DNA of 38,777 nt from CALGFH01 sp036003705. GTDB lineage: Bacteria > Actinomycetota > CALGFH01. Made by a program: the position numbers and the translations under genes. The notes under the pieces were generated by a model. The model ran no database searches. It had not been told where the DNA came from and saw nothing but the letters and a program-made list of their open reading frames with translations. Shown here in pieces: positions 17,506 through 27,003 of the stretch. The stretch is from NCBI GenBank assembly GCA_036003705.1, contig DASYSE010000082.1, forward strand, positions 1-38,777, in the 5' to 3' direction. Each line of letters begins with the position of its first letter. Within the stretch, counting starts at the first letter, position 1.

Positions 17506-18227
17506 CTGGCCCCGTCCCTCGGGCCGACCCCTCCCACCACCTGCCCGGCCGCAAGCGTGAGGGTCCGCCCCATGACCGCGCCCACCATGGGGTCGTGGGT
17601 CACCACCACGATCGTGGTGCCGAGCTGACGGTTGACCCCGCGCAACAGCTCGGCCACCCGACCGCTGTTGTCCTCGTCGAGCTGGCTGGTCGGCTCGTCC
17701 GCGAGCAACAGCCGGGGCTCGTTGCAGAGGGCGACGGCCACCGCCAACCGCTGCTGCTCGCCGCCGGACAGGGCCTGCATCGACTTGGGCCCGGCATCGC
17801 CCAGCCCGACCAGGCCGAGCAGCTCGCGCGCGCGCCGGCGCCGGGCCGCACGCCCTCGACCGCTGGTTCGCTGGACGAAGCCCAGGTTCTCGAGCGCGTT
17901 GGCATAGGGGAGAAGATTGCGGCCGGGGCTCTGCAGCACCACGCCGACGTGGCGCGCGCGAAGCGCCGCGCGCTCCCGCTCGGCGGCCCGCACCAGATCC
18001 CTGCCCTCGACCACCAGCCGCCCCGCGGTCGGGCGGAACAGCCCCGCCAGCAGGGAGAGCAGCGTCGACTTGCCCGACCCCGAGGGGCCGAGCAGGGCGA
18101 GCGTCTCCCCGCGGGCGACCTCGAGGTCGACCCCGCGCAAGGCGGTCACGTCGGCGCCCTCGCTCCGGTAGACATGCACGAGGCCCTGGCCGTGGGCGGC
18201 CAGGGCACGGTCGGCGGCCGCGTTCAC
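17502..18227 (-). CDS. ABC transporter ATPase (MacB/LolD type), first of pair
   Basis: A 241-residue ATPase with Walker A GPSGSGKST, Q-loop VVLQSPGRNLLPY, signature LSGGEQQRLAVAVAL, Walker B LLLADEPTSQLD and switch VVTHDPMVG. The GLVHVYRSEGADVTALRGVD opening is typical of FtsE/LolD-like ATPases. The GTG at 18227 is set by its GTGA overlap with the permease stop; longer in-frame extensions run into the permease gene and are artefacts. A basic insertion (GRGRAARRRRARELL) lies in the helical subdomain. It is coupled on both sides and so co-produced with permease and second ATPase. Confidence 0.88.
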   Translation of the reverse strand: MNAAADRALAAHGQGLVHVYRSEGADVTALRGVDLEVARGETLALLGPSGSGKSTLLSLLAGLFRPTAGRLVVEGRDLVRAAERERAALRARHVGVVLQSPGRNLLPYANALENLGFVQRTSGRGRAARRRRARELLGLVGLGDAGPKSMQALSGGEQQRLAVAVALCNEPRLLLADEPTSQLDEDNSGRVAELLRGVNRQLGTTIVVVTHDPMVGAVMGRTLTLAAGQVVGGVGPRDGAR

Positions 18228-20914
18228 GCCTGCGACTCCCGCAGCCGGCCGGGCACGGCCAAGCGCATCAGCAGCGCCGTGGCCAGACCGATGCCGGCGC
18301 CCACGGCCGCGGCCATCACGGCGACCAGCAGGCCGAGCGGGCGCGGGTCGGGCTCCAGCAGCACCGGAGGGAACACCGGGCGGTCGTTGTAGAGCGGCAC
18401 CGCGGGCACCACCAGCCGGGCCGCCAGCAGCCCGGCCGCCACGCCGAACACTATTCCCGCACCGAGCACCATGGCCTGCTCGAGCAGCACGCCGGCGGCC
18501 AGGGTTCGCCGGCGCACGCCGATCGCGCGCATAGCGGCCAGCTCGAAGGCGCGGCGACGCCCGAGCAGGTACAGGTCGAGCAGGGTGCCGCTGGCGGCCA
18601 GGAGCGCCGCGACCCCGGCCCCGACCAGGAACAGCAGCATGCCGAGCGAGGGCGGCTGGCGCCCGAACAGCTCCTCCCGCTGGCTGGCCAGTCGCTCGCC
18701 CTCCACCGCCAGGCCGGCCGCGCGCAGCCGGTCGGCCAGGCCGTCGGGGGCTCCCTCGGCCAGCCAGACCTCGGTGCGCAAGTGGAGCCGGCGCCCGGTC
18801 GCACGCCGCTCCAGCTGGTCGAGGTCGACCCAGGCCCCGTACGGACCGGTGCCGGGCACGGCGGCCACGACCGCGACCGGGCGCAGGTCGATCGGACGGC
18901 CGTCCAGGCCCGGCCCGCGCAGCGGGCGGCCGGCGGCCCTCGCCTTGGCCAGCGCGTCGGCGCCCACGATGGCGGGTAGCGCGGCCCCGGCCGGCGCCCG
19001 CAGCTCGGCCAGGAGCGCGGCCAGGGGACGGTCGGCCAGGTCGGGCCGCCAGAACCCGACCGCGGCCAGCCGCCCGGTGTCGACCCCGACCAGCTCCACG
19101 TCGGCGTTGGGGGTCGCGCTGGTGGCCACGGCCATGGCCAGCCGGCCTCCCGGGTCGGCCGCCCGCACCTGCCCGCGCGGGCTGGCCTGGTCCGGGGCGC
19201 GTACGGTCAGCACTCGCGCCGCGCCCAGCTCGGCCACCGCCCGGTCGTGTCGGTTGCGGCCGAACACCGACCAGCCCGCGACCGCGAAGCTGGCCAGGCC
19301 GACGGCGGTGGCGAGCACGACCACCAGGCGGAGCCCGGCCGGGCGGCGCGCCACCTGGCGGACGGCAAGGAACGCCCCGAGGTGTGGGGACGCCCGGGTC
19401 GGGCGGTACGCCGCCCGGCACGCCGCCGCCAGCAGGCGCGCCCCGACCAGGGCGGCCATCAGGGTGATCAGACCGGGCACGAGCAGCGCGGTGGCCAGGA
19501 AGTCGCCCCGCTGCCCATGCCCGAGGGCGCCGCCCAGCAGCAGCACGGTCAGCCCCGCTCCGGCCGCGACCAGCGTGACCGCCTCGCCGAGGACCTGGTG
19601 ACGCCCCGGCCGGCCGGCGGTCGCTCGCCGAGCCAGCTCGGGCACGCTGCGCCGCAGCACCTGGACCCCCGAGAGGAGGGCCGCGGCAAGCACGCCGACG
19701 AACGCCGCCCCGGCGCCGGCGAGCGCACCGGGAGGGACCGCCACGGGGGTGCTGGGCAGGAGCTGGGCGGCGCTCACCAGGCCGATGCCGGCGCGTCCGG
19801 CGAGCACGCCAAGAGGGACGGCCGCCACCAGCAGGAGCAGGACCTCCAGGAGGCCGAAGGCGAGCAGGGCGCTGGGCGGGAAGCCGCGCAGCTTCGCGAG
19901 GGCGACCTCGCCGGAGCGGGCCGCGCTGGCGTTGGCGGTCATCATGTAGAGCACGAACCAGCCGAGCCCGAGCAGCTGGGCGATCACGCACACCACGGGC
20001 AGGTTGAGGGCCCGGCGGTTGATCGCGGCGGCGCTCAGCACGTTCCCCAGGAAGGTGGTGACGTGCGCGCCCGTGGCGCGCTCGTCCAGACGTCGGCGCA
20101 CCCGGTCGGCACCCGCGCGCAGCGCGGGCAGGCCGGCCAGGCGGACCTGGGCGGGGTCGAGGGCGAGGTCGACCACGACGCGCGCGAAGGTCCCCTCCGG
20201 GAGCTGCTCGAAGGTGGCGGCCGGCGTGAAGACCGCGTCCACGCGGGTGCCGTCGCTCGGCTGGTAAGGCTGCGAGGCGACGTAGCCCCGGCTGTGCCAG
20301 TAGAACCCGTCGGGGTCGCGGGGGACGTACACGCCGACCACGCGCAGGGTCTGCGGAGCCACCTCGGCGGCCGCGCCCCCGCCGGGGCGCGTGACCTGCA
20401 ACGGGCGGAAGCGAAGGTCCTGACCCACCCCGCGCTCGACCACCAGCGCGGTGGGGGCGCTGATGATCGCCTCGCCGGCCGCGGCCGGGCAGCGCCCGCG
20501 GTCCAGCCGGACCTGATCGCAGACGCCCTCGCGGTGCACCATCCGGCCCGTCGCGACCAGCGAGTCGCGCTCATCGAGGACGAAACCGTCGAGCTCGACC
20601 CCGCCGAGCTGGGGACGGTGGGCAGGCAGGCCCTCGGCGGCCCGGGCGACGGCTGCGGACAGCCCGGCAAGCATGCGCGAGCCGGACGCCTGCACCCGCT
20701 CCACCTGGAGCCCGGTGGCCACAGTGGGCCAGGAGCGGAGCTCGTCCTGCAGCAAGGACTCCTGGGCCGCGCGCAGGTAGATCGGACCCCCGGCGGCCGC
20801 CGCGATCACGAAGGTGGCCACCACCAGGACCACCAGCGCGATGCCCCGCCGCCACCAGATACCCCGCAACGCCAGCACAATCGCGTCGATCCACGACCTC
20901 CCATGTCCCACCAC
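18224..20914 (-). CDS. Large FtsX-family ABC permease
   Basis: An 896-residue membrane protein with about ten membrane helices. One is at residues 22-45, followed by a large extracytoplasmic domain of about 260 residues. A first FtsX-like core follows (helices between about 310 and 500), then a second extracytoplasmic domain from about 555, and a second core from about 770 to the end (with GRRRAFELAAMRAIGVRRRTL, the FtsX cytoplasmic loop). This internal duplication is the layout of MacB-like exporters of Gram-positive bacteria lacking a fused ATPase. The start is uncertain: GTG 20914 or 20911, with no clear ribosome site. Two ATPase genes follow with four-base overlaps. Substrate cannot be told. 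Confidence 0.87.
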   Translation of the reverse strand: MVGHGRSWIDAIVLALRGIWWRRGIALVVLVVATFVIAAAAGGPIYLRAAQESLLQDELRSWPTVATGLQVERVQASGSRMLAGLSAAVARAAEGLPAHRPQLGGVELDGFVLDERDSLVATGRMVHREGVCDQVRLDRGRCPAAAGEAIISAPTALVVERGVGQDLRFRPLQVTRPGGGAAAEVAPQTLRVVGVYVPRDPDGFYWHSRGYVASQPYQPSDGTRVDAVFTPAATFEQLPEGTFARVVVDLALDPAQVRLAGLPALRAGADRVRRRLDERATGAHVTTFLGNVLSAAAINRRALNLPVVCVIAQLLGLGWFVLYMMTANASAARSGEVALAKLRGFPPSALLAFGLLEVLLLLVAAVPLGVLAGRAGIGLVSAAQLLPSTPVAVPPGALAGAGAAFVGVLAAALLSGVQVLRRSVPELARRATAGRPGRHQVLGEAVTLVAAGAGLTVLLLGGALGHGQRGDFLATALLVPGLITLMAALVGARLLAAACRAAYRPTRASPHLGAFLAVRQVARRPAGLRLVVVLATAVGLASFAVAGWSVFGRNRHDRAVAELGAARVLTVRAPDQASPRGQVRAADPGGRLAMAVATSATPNADVELVGVDTGRLAAVGFWRPDLADRPLAALLAELRAPAGAALPAIVGADALAKARAAGRPLRGPGLDGRPIDLRPVAVVAAVPGTGPYGAWVDLDQLERRATGRRLHLRTEVWLAEGAPDGLADRLRAAGLAVEGERLASQREELFGRQPPSLGMLLFLVGAGVAALLAASGTLLDLYLLGRRRAFELAAMRAIGVRRRTLAAGVLLEQAMVLGAGIVFGVAAGLLAARLVVPAVPLYNDRPVFPPVLLEPDPRPLGLLVAVMAAAVGAGIGLATALLMRLAVPGRLRESQA

Positions 20915-20988
20915 GGTCGGTCCGGCTACCGCGGCCTTCGCGGGCCCGTGCGCCGATCAGCCTACCGTCCTCGCCGTCGGAGCCGCCG

Positions 20989-22221
20989 CTACTCGTCCAT
21001 GATCGGCGCGGCACCCCGGAACAGGACAACGGTGATGACGGTGACGACCAAGACGCCGCAGCCCCCGACCATGAACGTGGTCCTGGCAGACGTGAGGTCG
21101 AGCAAGACCCCACCGAGGCCTCGAGCGACCGCGCCTCCAAGGAGGGTCGCCGCGCTGACGACTCCAAAGACCCGCCCCCGGTGCGAGCGGGGCACGCTGC
21201 CCTGCACCAAGGTGTCCGTCGCCACCACCTCCAGCCCGTTCCCGGAGCCCGCGACCGCCTGCGCCAGCGCCGCCAGACCAACGGCGGGGGCCAGCCCGGT
21301 GGCGAGCCCACCGGCGCCCGTGAGGAGCAGCCCCAAGGTGAAGACGCCCACCGCTCGTCCAGCATGGGTCAACATGAGGGCAAAGGAGCCGAGCGCAAAC
21401 CCGACGCCGTACACCGAGGCCAGGATCCCGTAGCCCAGGGCGCCCGCGCTCAGGTCTTCGCGGGCCAAGAAGACCAGGGCCACGTCATCGACGGCGGCGA
21501 ACAGGACCCCGAAGCCGAGCCCGATGACGAGGACCCGGGCCACGGGATGGCGCAGCGCATAGCGCAGGCCTTCTCCGGTCCCCTTGACCAGCCCGACGCC
21601 GTCCTCCTCGGCGGCTTCGGGAGGAAGCGGCGGGAGCGTGCGCAGGAGGGCCGCCGAGACGGCAAAGCTCAGGGCGTTCCCCCACAGGGCCCCCCGGATG
21701 CCCGCGACCGCGATCAGCAAGCCGCCGACGACCGGTCCGATAGCCCCCTGGAAGGTGAGCGCGATCCCCATCCATGCGTTGGCACGGACGAGGTCCCGGG
21801 AGGAGATGAGTGTCGGTACCGCGCTGCGGGCTGCGGGGGCGAACAGCGTCGCGAGGATCGAGGCGGTGGCAACGAGAGCAAGGAGCGCCGGAAACGGCCG
21901 CGGCGCCGCCCCCATGGCCCCGTAGACCAGCGCCTGCCCGACCGCGGCCCCGATCATCAGCCGGCGTTGATCGACGCGGTCGGCCACGGCACCGGCCAGC
22001 GGGCCGAGCAAGGTGGGCAAGGTGTTGGCGAGCAGCAGGGCCGAGACGGTCACGCCCGTCCGCTGGCTCTCCTGGACGTGGAGGACGAGGGCCACGAGCG
22101 CAGCTCCGTCGCCGATGTGAGAGATCGCCTTCGCGGCCCACAGGCGAGCGAACTGCGGATCACGCCGGAGGAGCCACCGGCTCACCTCGGGTTCGGGTTC
22201 GGGGCGGCTGTCGTTCGGCAT
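20989..22221 (-). CDS. MFS transporter (MFS_3/EntS-like exporter)
   Basis: A 410-residue major facilitator with about 12 membrane helices. The opening RDPQFARLWAAKAISHIGDG is characteristic of the MFS_3 (enterobactin-exporter-like) group. The loop between helices 2 and 3 contains GPLAGAVADRVDQRR, the family motif A. A second loop, GSVPRSHRGRVFGV, lies in the C-terminal half. The ATG at 22221 begins MPNDSRPEPEPEVSRW, a short polar lead before the first conserved block. It is divergently placed against the solute-binding lipoprotein gene. Likely an exporter of a small molecule, substrate unknown. Confidence 0.88.
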   Translation of the reverse strand: MPNDSRPEPEPEVSRWLLRRDPQFARLWAAKAISHIGDGAALVALVLHVQESQRTGVTVSALLLANTLPTLLGPLAGAVADRVDQRRLMIGAAVGQALVYGAMGAAPRPFPALLALVATASILATLFAPAARSAVPTLISSRDLVRANAWMGIALTFQGAIGPVVGGLLIAVAGIRGALWGNALSFAVSAALLRTLPPLPPEAAEEDGVGLVKGTGEGLRYALRHPVARVLVIGLGFGVLFAAVDDVALVFLAREDLSAGALGYGILASVYGVGFALGSFALMLTHAGRAVGVFTLGLLLTGAGGLATGLAPAVGLAALAQAVAGSGNGLEVVATDTLVQGSVPRSHRGRVFGVVSAATLLGGAVARGLGGVLLDLTSARTTFMVGGCGVLVVTVITVVLFRGAAPIMDE

Positions 22222-22456
22222 GAGATCGGCAGGCTAGCTCGGACGCATGCATCTCGCCGCGATGTGGGTCGACCCGCGTCACCATCGCCGAGGCAGCGAG
22301 ATCGGAGCCGGGGAGAACGCTCGCACAGCAGCCGAAACGCCTCGTCCGCCGCCTGAACCGCGCAACGTAGTGTGGGTGTTGGAGAACCTCGGGCGCTGGC
22401 TCCTGTCAGCGCCGACGATTACGATTGCCTGGAGTCTCGGGGTGGGAACCTGCGCG

Positions 22457-24169
22457 ATGAGGATCGGTAGACCTTGGGTGCTGCTGCTCGCCGCCTTGCT
22501 GCTGGTCGCGGCCTGCGACGGCGGAGGCGACGTGAGCGTCGCTCGGCGGGAGCCGACTAGGGCGGTCAAGCGGGGCACGCTGCGAATCGTCAACCAGAGC
22601 GACGTCGAGGCGCTCGATCCTGGCATCGCCTACGCGGCCACCGACCTGGCGCTGTTGCGGGGCATGGCACGCGAGCTGTACTCGTTCGACAGCCGACTGG
22701 AGGGTGAGCGGGCCCTGGTGCCCGTGCCCGACCTGGCCGATGGCCCCTACCGGCTCTCACCGGACGGCCGCACCTACACGTTCCGGATCCGCCGCGGAGT
22801 CAGGTACGCCCCTCCGGTCGACCGGGAGGTCCAGGCCGAGGACTTCATCTACGCGGTCGAGCGCCAGTTCCACCCAAAGCATCCGTCGCCCAACCCCTAT
22901 GCCGTCCTCATCAAGGGAGTGGCCGAGTTCGCGGCCGGCAAGGCCAAGTCGATCTCCGGGATGCGCGCGCCCAGCAGCCACACGCTCGAGATCACCCTCG
23001 ACCAGCCGGCCAACGACTTCCCCAGCATCCTCACCCTGCCCTTCTTCTCACCGGTGCCAGAGGAGCCTGCCAGCAGGTACGAGCCGGGCCCGGAGTACGC
23101 CAAGCACCTGATCGCGTCCGGGCCCTACCGGCTCAAGCAGTACACGCCCGGCAAGCTCATCGAGCTGGTCCGCAACCCGAACTGGGACCCTCGGACCGAT
23201 CCCCTGCGCAGTGCCTGGGTCGACCGGATCACCGTCACCATCGGCCGCTCAGAGGCTGGGATCCAGCAGGCCATCGAGGACGGGGAGGCCGACCTCAACC
23301 TCGACGGCGTGCCCCCGCCCAACGCCGACCTGCAGCGCCTGTCCAGCGACCCGATGCTGGCCAAGCAGTTCGCGGTCGAGACGACCGGCTGCGTCCACTA
23401 CCTGACCCTGCAGATGGACGCCGGGCCGACCACCAAGCTGGCGGTCCGCCAGGCGGTCAACTACGCCATCGACCGGCAGGGGGCGGTGCTGGCGCTGGGG
23501 GGCCGCTACGCCGGCGAGCCGGCCTCCACCATCCTCTCCCCCACCCTGGAGGGCTACAGCGCCTTCGACCTGTACCCGTCGCAGGACGCCGCCGGCGACC
23601 CCGACAAGGCAAAAGAGCTGCTGGCCAAGGCCGGCTACCCCGACGGGGTCACCCTGACCTACGTCGGGCAGTCCTCGGAGAAATGGAAGGCGCTGTACGA
23701 GGTGCTGCGGTCCTCGCTGCTCAAGGCCGGGATCCACCTGAAGCCGACCTTCTACAAGGGGTACGACGCCTACACCAAGTCGCTGCGGCTGCGGTCCAAG
23801 CGGGACGAGCACCACCTCGGCGCCGCCGGCGTCTGCCCCGATGTCCCCGGCAACGGTAGCCGCTCGATCATCGGCGTCCTCCTCGACGGGCGCATCATCT
23901 CGCCGACCTCCAACAACAACTTCGGCAGCTACGACAACGCCAAGGTCAACGCCCTGATCGACCAGGCCTACGGGACCCGCGACACGCAGGCCCGCAACGC
24001 CCTCTGGGGCCAGATCGACCGGCTGCTGATGGAGGATGCGGCCTGGGCGCCGCTGGTCTACGACCGGAAGGCGTTCTTCTGGTCCTCGCGCGTCAGGAAC
24101 TGGACCTTCACGCCCTGGCTGAGCGATCCCGACATCGCCAACCTCTGGCTGGACCCCAACACACCCTGA
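22457..24169 (+). CDS. Family-5 solute-binding lipoprotein, second copy
   Basis: A 570-residue extracellular solute-binding protein of the same family as the peptide receptor at 14867-16501 but clearly divergent. MRIGRPWVLLLAALLLVAAC gives a lipobox with Cys20. The mature part shows GTLRIVNQSDVEALDPG, YTFRIRRGVRYAPP, ASGPYRLKQY and VRQAVNYAIDRQGAV. The ATG at 22457 was chosen since it makes a perfect lipoprotein signal; upstream in-frame codons do not. No permease or ATPase genes follow, so it must work with a transporter encoded elsewhere, perhaps the importer at 10691-14774 (inference), or it is an orphan. The next thing downstream is a wrecked ABC exporter gene. Confidence 0.88.
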   Translation: MRIGRPWVLLLAALLLVAACDGGGDVSVARREPTRAVKRGTLRIVNQSDVEALDPGIAYAATDLALLRGMARELYSFDSRLEGERALVPVPDLADGPYRLSPDGRTYTFRIRRGVRYAPPVDREVQAEDFIYAVERQFHPKHPSPNPYAVLIKGVAEFAAGKAKSISGMRAPSSHTLEITLDQPANDFPSILTLPFFSPVPEEPASRYEPGPEYAKHLIASGPYRLKQYTPGKLIELVRNPNWDPRTDPLRSAWVDRITVTIGRSEAGIQQAIEDGEADLNLDGVPPPNADLQRLSSDPMLAKQFAVETTGCVHYLTLQMDAGPTTKLAVRQAVNYAIDRQGAVLALGGRYAGEPASTILSPTLEGYSAFDLYPSQDAAGDPDKAKELLAKAGYPDGVTLTYVGQSSEKWKALYEVLRSSLLKAGIHLKPTFYKGYDAYTKSLRLRSKRDEHHLGAAGVCPDVPGNGSRSIIGVLLDGRIISPTSNNNFGSYDNAKVNALIDQAYGTRDTQARNALWGQIDRLLMEDAAWAPLVYDRKAFFWSSRVRNWTFTPWLSDPDIANLWLDPNTP

Positions 24170-24197
24170 GCGGGAGGGCTTCCGCCACCATGGCAGG

Positions 24198-24406
24198 GTG
24201 ACGACTCAAGCCCCCCAGGGACGCCTGCTCCGGCGCGGCCTGCGCGTGATCGGTCGGCAGGTCGCCCTCCACCCCCAGATGGACGGCTGGTCCAGCAAGG
24301 CAACCACGACGAGCTGCTGGCGGACCAGGGGGGCGCCTACGCCCGGCTGCACGGCAGCTGGATGGCCAGCCTGGAGACCGGCGGCCAGCCGGCGGACGCG
24401 TGGTAG
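24198..24406 (+). pseudogene. Collapsed ABC exporter gene: head and tail only
   Basis: GTG 24198 opens MTTQAPQGRLLRRGLRVIGR, which looks like the start of an ABC exporter fused to its ATPase. After about 27 codons the reading shifts frame, and from about 24285 the other frame reads RLVQQGNHDELLADQGGAYA and then RLHGSWMASLETGG up to TAG 24404-24406. That is the conserved last stretch of such exporters, after the H-loop (xxGxHxELLAxxGxYAxLxxxW). Roughly 500-550 codons, the whole membrane and most of the ATPase domain, are missing. An internal deletion joining head to tail is the simplest reading; a misassembly would look the same. Confidence 0.7.
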
Positions 24407-24415
24407 CCTCGGAGC

Positions 24416-26338
24416 ATGCTTCCCGCCGATCTCGCCCATCTCCGCATCCCTTCGGCCCCCACCCTCTCTCCCGACGGCCGCCTGCTGGTGGTCGCGGTGG
24501 CCAGGATGGACCTGGAGGCCAACGAGTACCGCAGCGACCTGTGGCTGGTGCCGGCCGACGGCTCGGCCCCGCCCCGCCGGTTCACCTCGGGCAAGCGGGA
24601 CGCCCGGCCGCGGCTCTCTCCCGACGGCCGCATGCTCGCCTTCCTGCGGGCCGGCGAGGGTGAGAAGCCGCAGCTCCACGTCATGCCGATCGACGGCGGC
24701 GAGCCGCGCCGGGTCTGCGAGCACCCGCTCGGGGTCGAGTCGTTCGCCTGGAGCCCCGACTCGAACCGGATCGCCTACGTCGCCCGGGTACCCGAGCAGG
24801 GCCGCTACGGCACCGAAAAGGACGTCCCGCCGGAGAAGGAACCGCCCCGGCGCATCACCACCTTCCAGTACCGCCTGGACAACCTCGGCTTCACCTTCGA
24901 CCGGCGGCCGCACGTGTTCGTGGTCGATGCGCTGGCCGCCGACGCCGAGCCGGTCCAGGTCACCCGCGGCGACTACGACCACGGCGACCCAACCTGGAGC
25001 CCGGACGGGCGCAGCGTGGCCTTCGTCTCCGCCCGCCACGACTCCCGCGACGAGGACACGGTCAGCGACATCTTCATCGCCCCGGCCGAGGGCGGCGACG
25101 CGGTCAAGGTGACCGCGACCGACCTGACCGTCGGGCGGCCGGCGTTCTCGCCCGACGGGGCCACCGTGTGGTTCGTGGCCGCGGCGCCCGACCTGGCCGG
25201 ACGCGCGACGGTGCTGTGGTGGGTCCCGGCAGACGGCTCGGGCAAGCCCGAGCGGCTGACCGACCCCGAGCGCTTCGAGCACGACCCCGCCATCGGCTCC
25301 GGGATCCTGCCCCTGCTGGTGGACGAGGAGGCGGTGACGACTGTCTCGCTGAACCGCGGGGCGGTCAGGCTGCTGCGCTTCCCGGTCGACGGCGGCGAGC
25401 CGCGGGAGCTGATCGGCGGCCAGCGCACCGTGCACGACTACGACCTCGCCGGCGGAGTCGTCGCAGCCGTGGTCAGCGACCCCGCCTCCGCCGGCGAGGT
25501 CGTGGTCGTCCGGGACGGGCAGGAGCGGACCCTGACCGACTTCGGGGCGCTGCTGTCCCGCTCGGCTTCGCTGCGGCCCATGCACGAGGTGGCGGCGACA
25601 GCCCCCGACGGCACGGCGGTCCACGGCTGGATGCTGAAGCCGGCCGGCGCCGGACCGTTCCCGGTCCTGCTGATGGTCCACGGCGGGCCGTTCGCCCACT
25701 ATGGATGGACGCTGTTCGACGAGGCCCAGGTGTATGTCGGCGCCGGCTACGCGGTGGTGATGGGCAACCCGCGCGGGTCGGCCGGCTACGGTCAGGCCCA
25801 CGGCCGGTCGATCGTCGGCGACCTCGGCAACCTGGACAGCCAGGACCTGCTCGCCCTGCTCGACACCGCCCTCGAGGACCCGGACCTGGACGGCGACCGG
25901 GTCGGGGTGATGGGCGGCTCCTACGGCGGCTTCATGACCACCTGGCTGGTTGCCCACAGCGACCGGTTCACGGCCGCGATCAGCGAGCGGGCCTGCAACG
26001 CCTTCGACAGCTTCGAGGGCTCCAGCGACATCGGCTGGTTCTTCGTCCCCCGGTACAACGGCACCGACCCGGAGCGGGTGGCCGCCCAGAGCCCCCTCAC
26101 CCACGTCGACCGGATCCGCACCCCGATGCTGCTGATCCACTCCGAGCAGGACTGGCGCTGCCCGGTCGAACAGGCCCAGCGCCTGTTCGTCGCCCTCAAG
26201 CAGCGCAAGGTCGAGGTCGAGCTGCTGCTGTTCCCGGGCGAGGGCCACGAGCTGACCCGGTCCGGACTGCCGAGCCACCGGGTGGCCCGGTTCGAGGCCG
26301 TGCTCGACTGGTGGCAGCGCCACCTCAAGCCACACTGA
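24416..26338 (+). CDS. S9 family peptidase (prolyl oligopeptidase/acylaminoacyl type)
   Basis: A 640-residue serine peptidase. The N-terminal 390 residues form a WD-like beta-propeller with TolB-type repeats (TLSPDGRLLVV, RLSPDGRMLAF, AWSPDSNRIAYVAR, TWSPDGRSVAFVSA). The C-terminal alpha/beta-hydrolase domain has HGGPFAHYGW, the nucleophile elbow GGSYGG (Ser502), Asp579 in HSEQDWRCP and His611 in GEGHE, a complete triad. No signal peptide is seen, so it is probably cytoplasmic, cleaving short or N-acylated peptides brought in by importers. ATG 24416 starts directly at the conserved propeller. It lies just after the ABC exporter remnant. Confidence 0.93.
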   Translation: MLPADLAHLRIPSAPTLSPDGRLLVVAVARMDLEANEYRSDLWLVPADGSAPPRRFTSGKRDARPRLSPDGRMLAFLRAGEGEKPQLHVMPIDGGEPRRVCEHPLGVESFAWSPDSNRIAYVARVPEQGRYGTEKDVPPEKEPPRRITTFQYRLDNLGFTFDRRPHVFVVDALAADAEPVQVTRGDYDHGDPTWSPDGRSVAFVSARHDSRDEDTVSDIFIAPAEGGDAVKVTATDLTVGRPAFSPDGATVWFVAAAPDLAGRATVLWWVPADGSGKPERLTDPERFEHDPAIGSGILPLLVDEEAVTTVSLNRGAVRLLRFPVDGGEPRELIGGQRTVHDYDLAGGVVAAVVSDPASAGEVVVVRDGQERTLTDFGALLSRSASLRPMHEVAATAPDGTAVHGWMLKPAGAGPFPVLLMVHGGPFAHYGWTLFDEAQVYVGAGYAVVMGNPRGSAGYGQAHGRSIVGDLGNLDSQDLLALLDTALEDPDLDGDRVGVMGGSYGGFMTTWLVAHSDRFTAAISERACNAFDSFEGSSDIGWFFVPRYNGTDPERVAAQSPLTHVDRIRTPMLLIHSEQDWRCPVEQAQRLFVALKQRKVEVELLLFPGEGHELTRSGLPSHRVARFEAVLDWWQRHLKPH

Positions 26339-26355
26339 CGAGCTCGGCCCGGCGC

Positions 26356-26372
26356 GCTGACCCGCCGTCAGC
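26356..26372. terminator. Weak convergent hairpin
   Basis: GCTGAC (26356-26361) pairs with GTCAGC (26367-26372) around a five-base loop, between the convergent peptidase and HAD genes and overlapping the HAD stop. Short stem and no T-run; a possible two-way terminator only. Confidence 0.25.
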
Positions 26373-27003
26373 AGCCCGAGGACCCGCCTGGGGCGGCGTC
26401 GAGCAGGCTCCGGGCCGCCAGATCCTGACGGAGCCGGTCGGGACCGCGGAACTGGACGGCGTCCAGGCCAAGCTCCCGGGCGGCGGCCACGTTGGCCGCC
26501 GAGTCGTCAATGAAGCAGGTCACCGCCGGGGCCAGCCCGAAGCGGTCGAGCAGCAGCTGGAAGATCCGCCGGTCGGGCTTGACGATCCGCTCCTCGCCCG
26601 AGACGACCACGCCGTCGAACCAGCTCAGGAACTCGTAGCGCTCCCGGGCGATCCCGAACGTCTCGGCCGACCAGTTGGTGAGCGCGTACAGTGGCACGCC
26701 GGTCGCGCGCAGCTCGGCCAGCAGCTCGACCGCGGCCTCGATGCCGCCGCCGAGCATCTCCGGCCAGCGCTCGTGGTAGGCGGCGATGGCGGCGGCGTCG
26801 GCCGGGTGGCGCTCGACCAGCTCGGCCACCCCCTCGGCGAACGGCCGCCCGCGGTCCTGCTCGAGGTTCCACTTCGGGGTGCAGACGGTGGCCAGGAACT
26901 CCTCCACCGCCGCCTCGTCGGCCAGCAGCTTTCGGTACAGGTACCGCGGGTCCCAGTCGATCAGGACCCCGCCGAGGTCGAACACCACCGCCTTGGTCGC
27001 CAC
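26368..27003 (-). CDS. HAD-family phosphatase (YihX-like)
   Basis: A 211-residue haloacid-dehalogenase-superfamily hydrolase. Motif I reads VVFDLGGVLIDWDP: the nucleophile Asp9 is present but the usual second Asp is Gly, as in the YihX/epoxide-hydrolase-N-terminal group (FDLGNV type). Motif II is ALTNWS, motif III VKPDRRIF, and motif IV CFIDDSAANVAAARELG. YihX acts on glucose-1-phosphate; other members act on flavin or sugar phosphates, so the substrate stays open. GTG 27003 is set by GAGGAGG seven bases upstream. It lies 109 bases after the gamma-glutamyltranspeptidase-like gene on the same strand and may be read from it. Confidence 0.85.
   Translation of the reverse strand: MATKAVVFDLGGVLIDWDPRYLYRKLLADEAAVEEFLATVCTPKWNLEQDRGRPFAEGVAELVERHPADAAAIAAYHERWPEMLGGGIEAAVELLAELRATGVPLYALTNWSAETFGIARERYEFLSWFDGVVVSGEERIVKPDRRIFQLLLDRFGLAPAVTCFIDDSAANVAAARELGLDAVQFRGPDRLRQDLAARSLLDAAPGGSSGC

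Noticed and set aside
22247..22456. 70-codon N-terminal extension of the second solute-binding protein
   Set aside because: The extension would bury the lipoprotein signal; the start at 22457 gives a perfect signal and lipobox.
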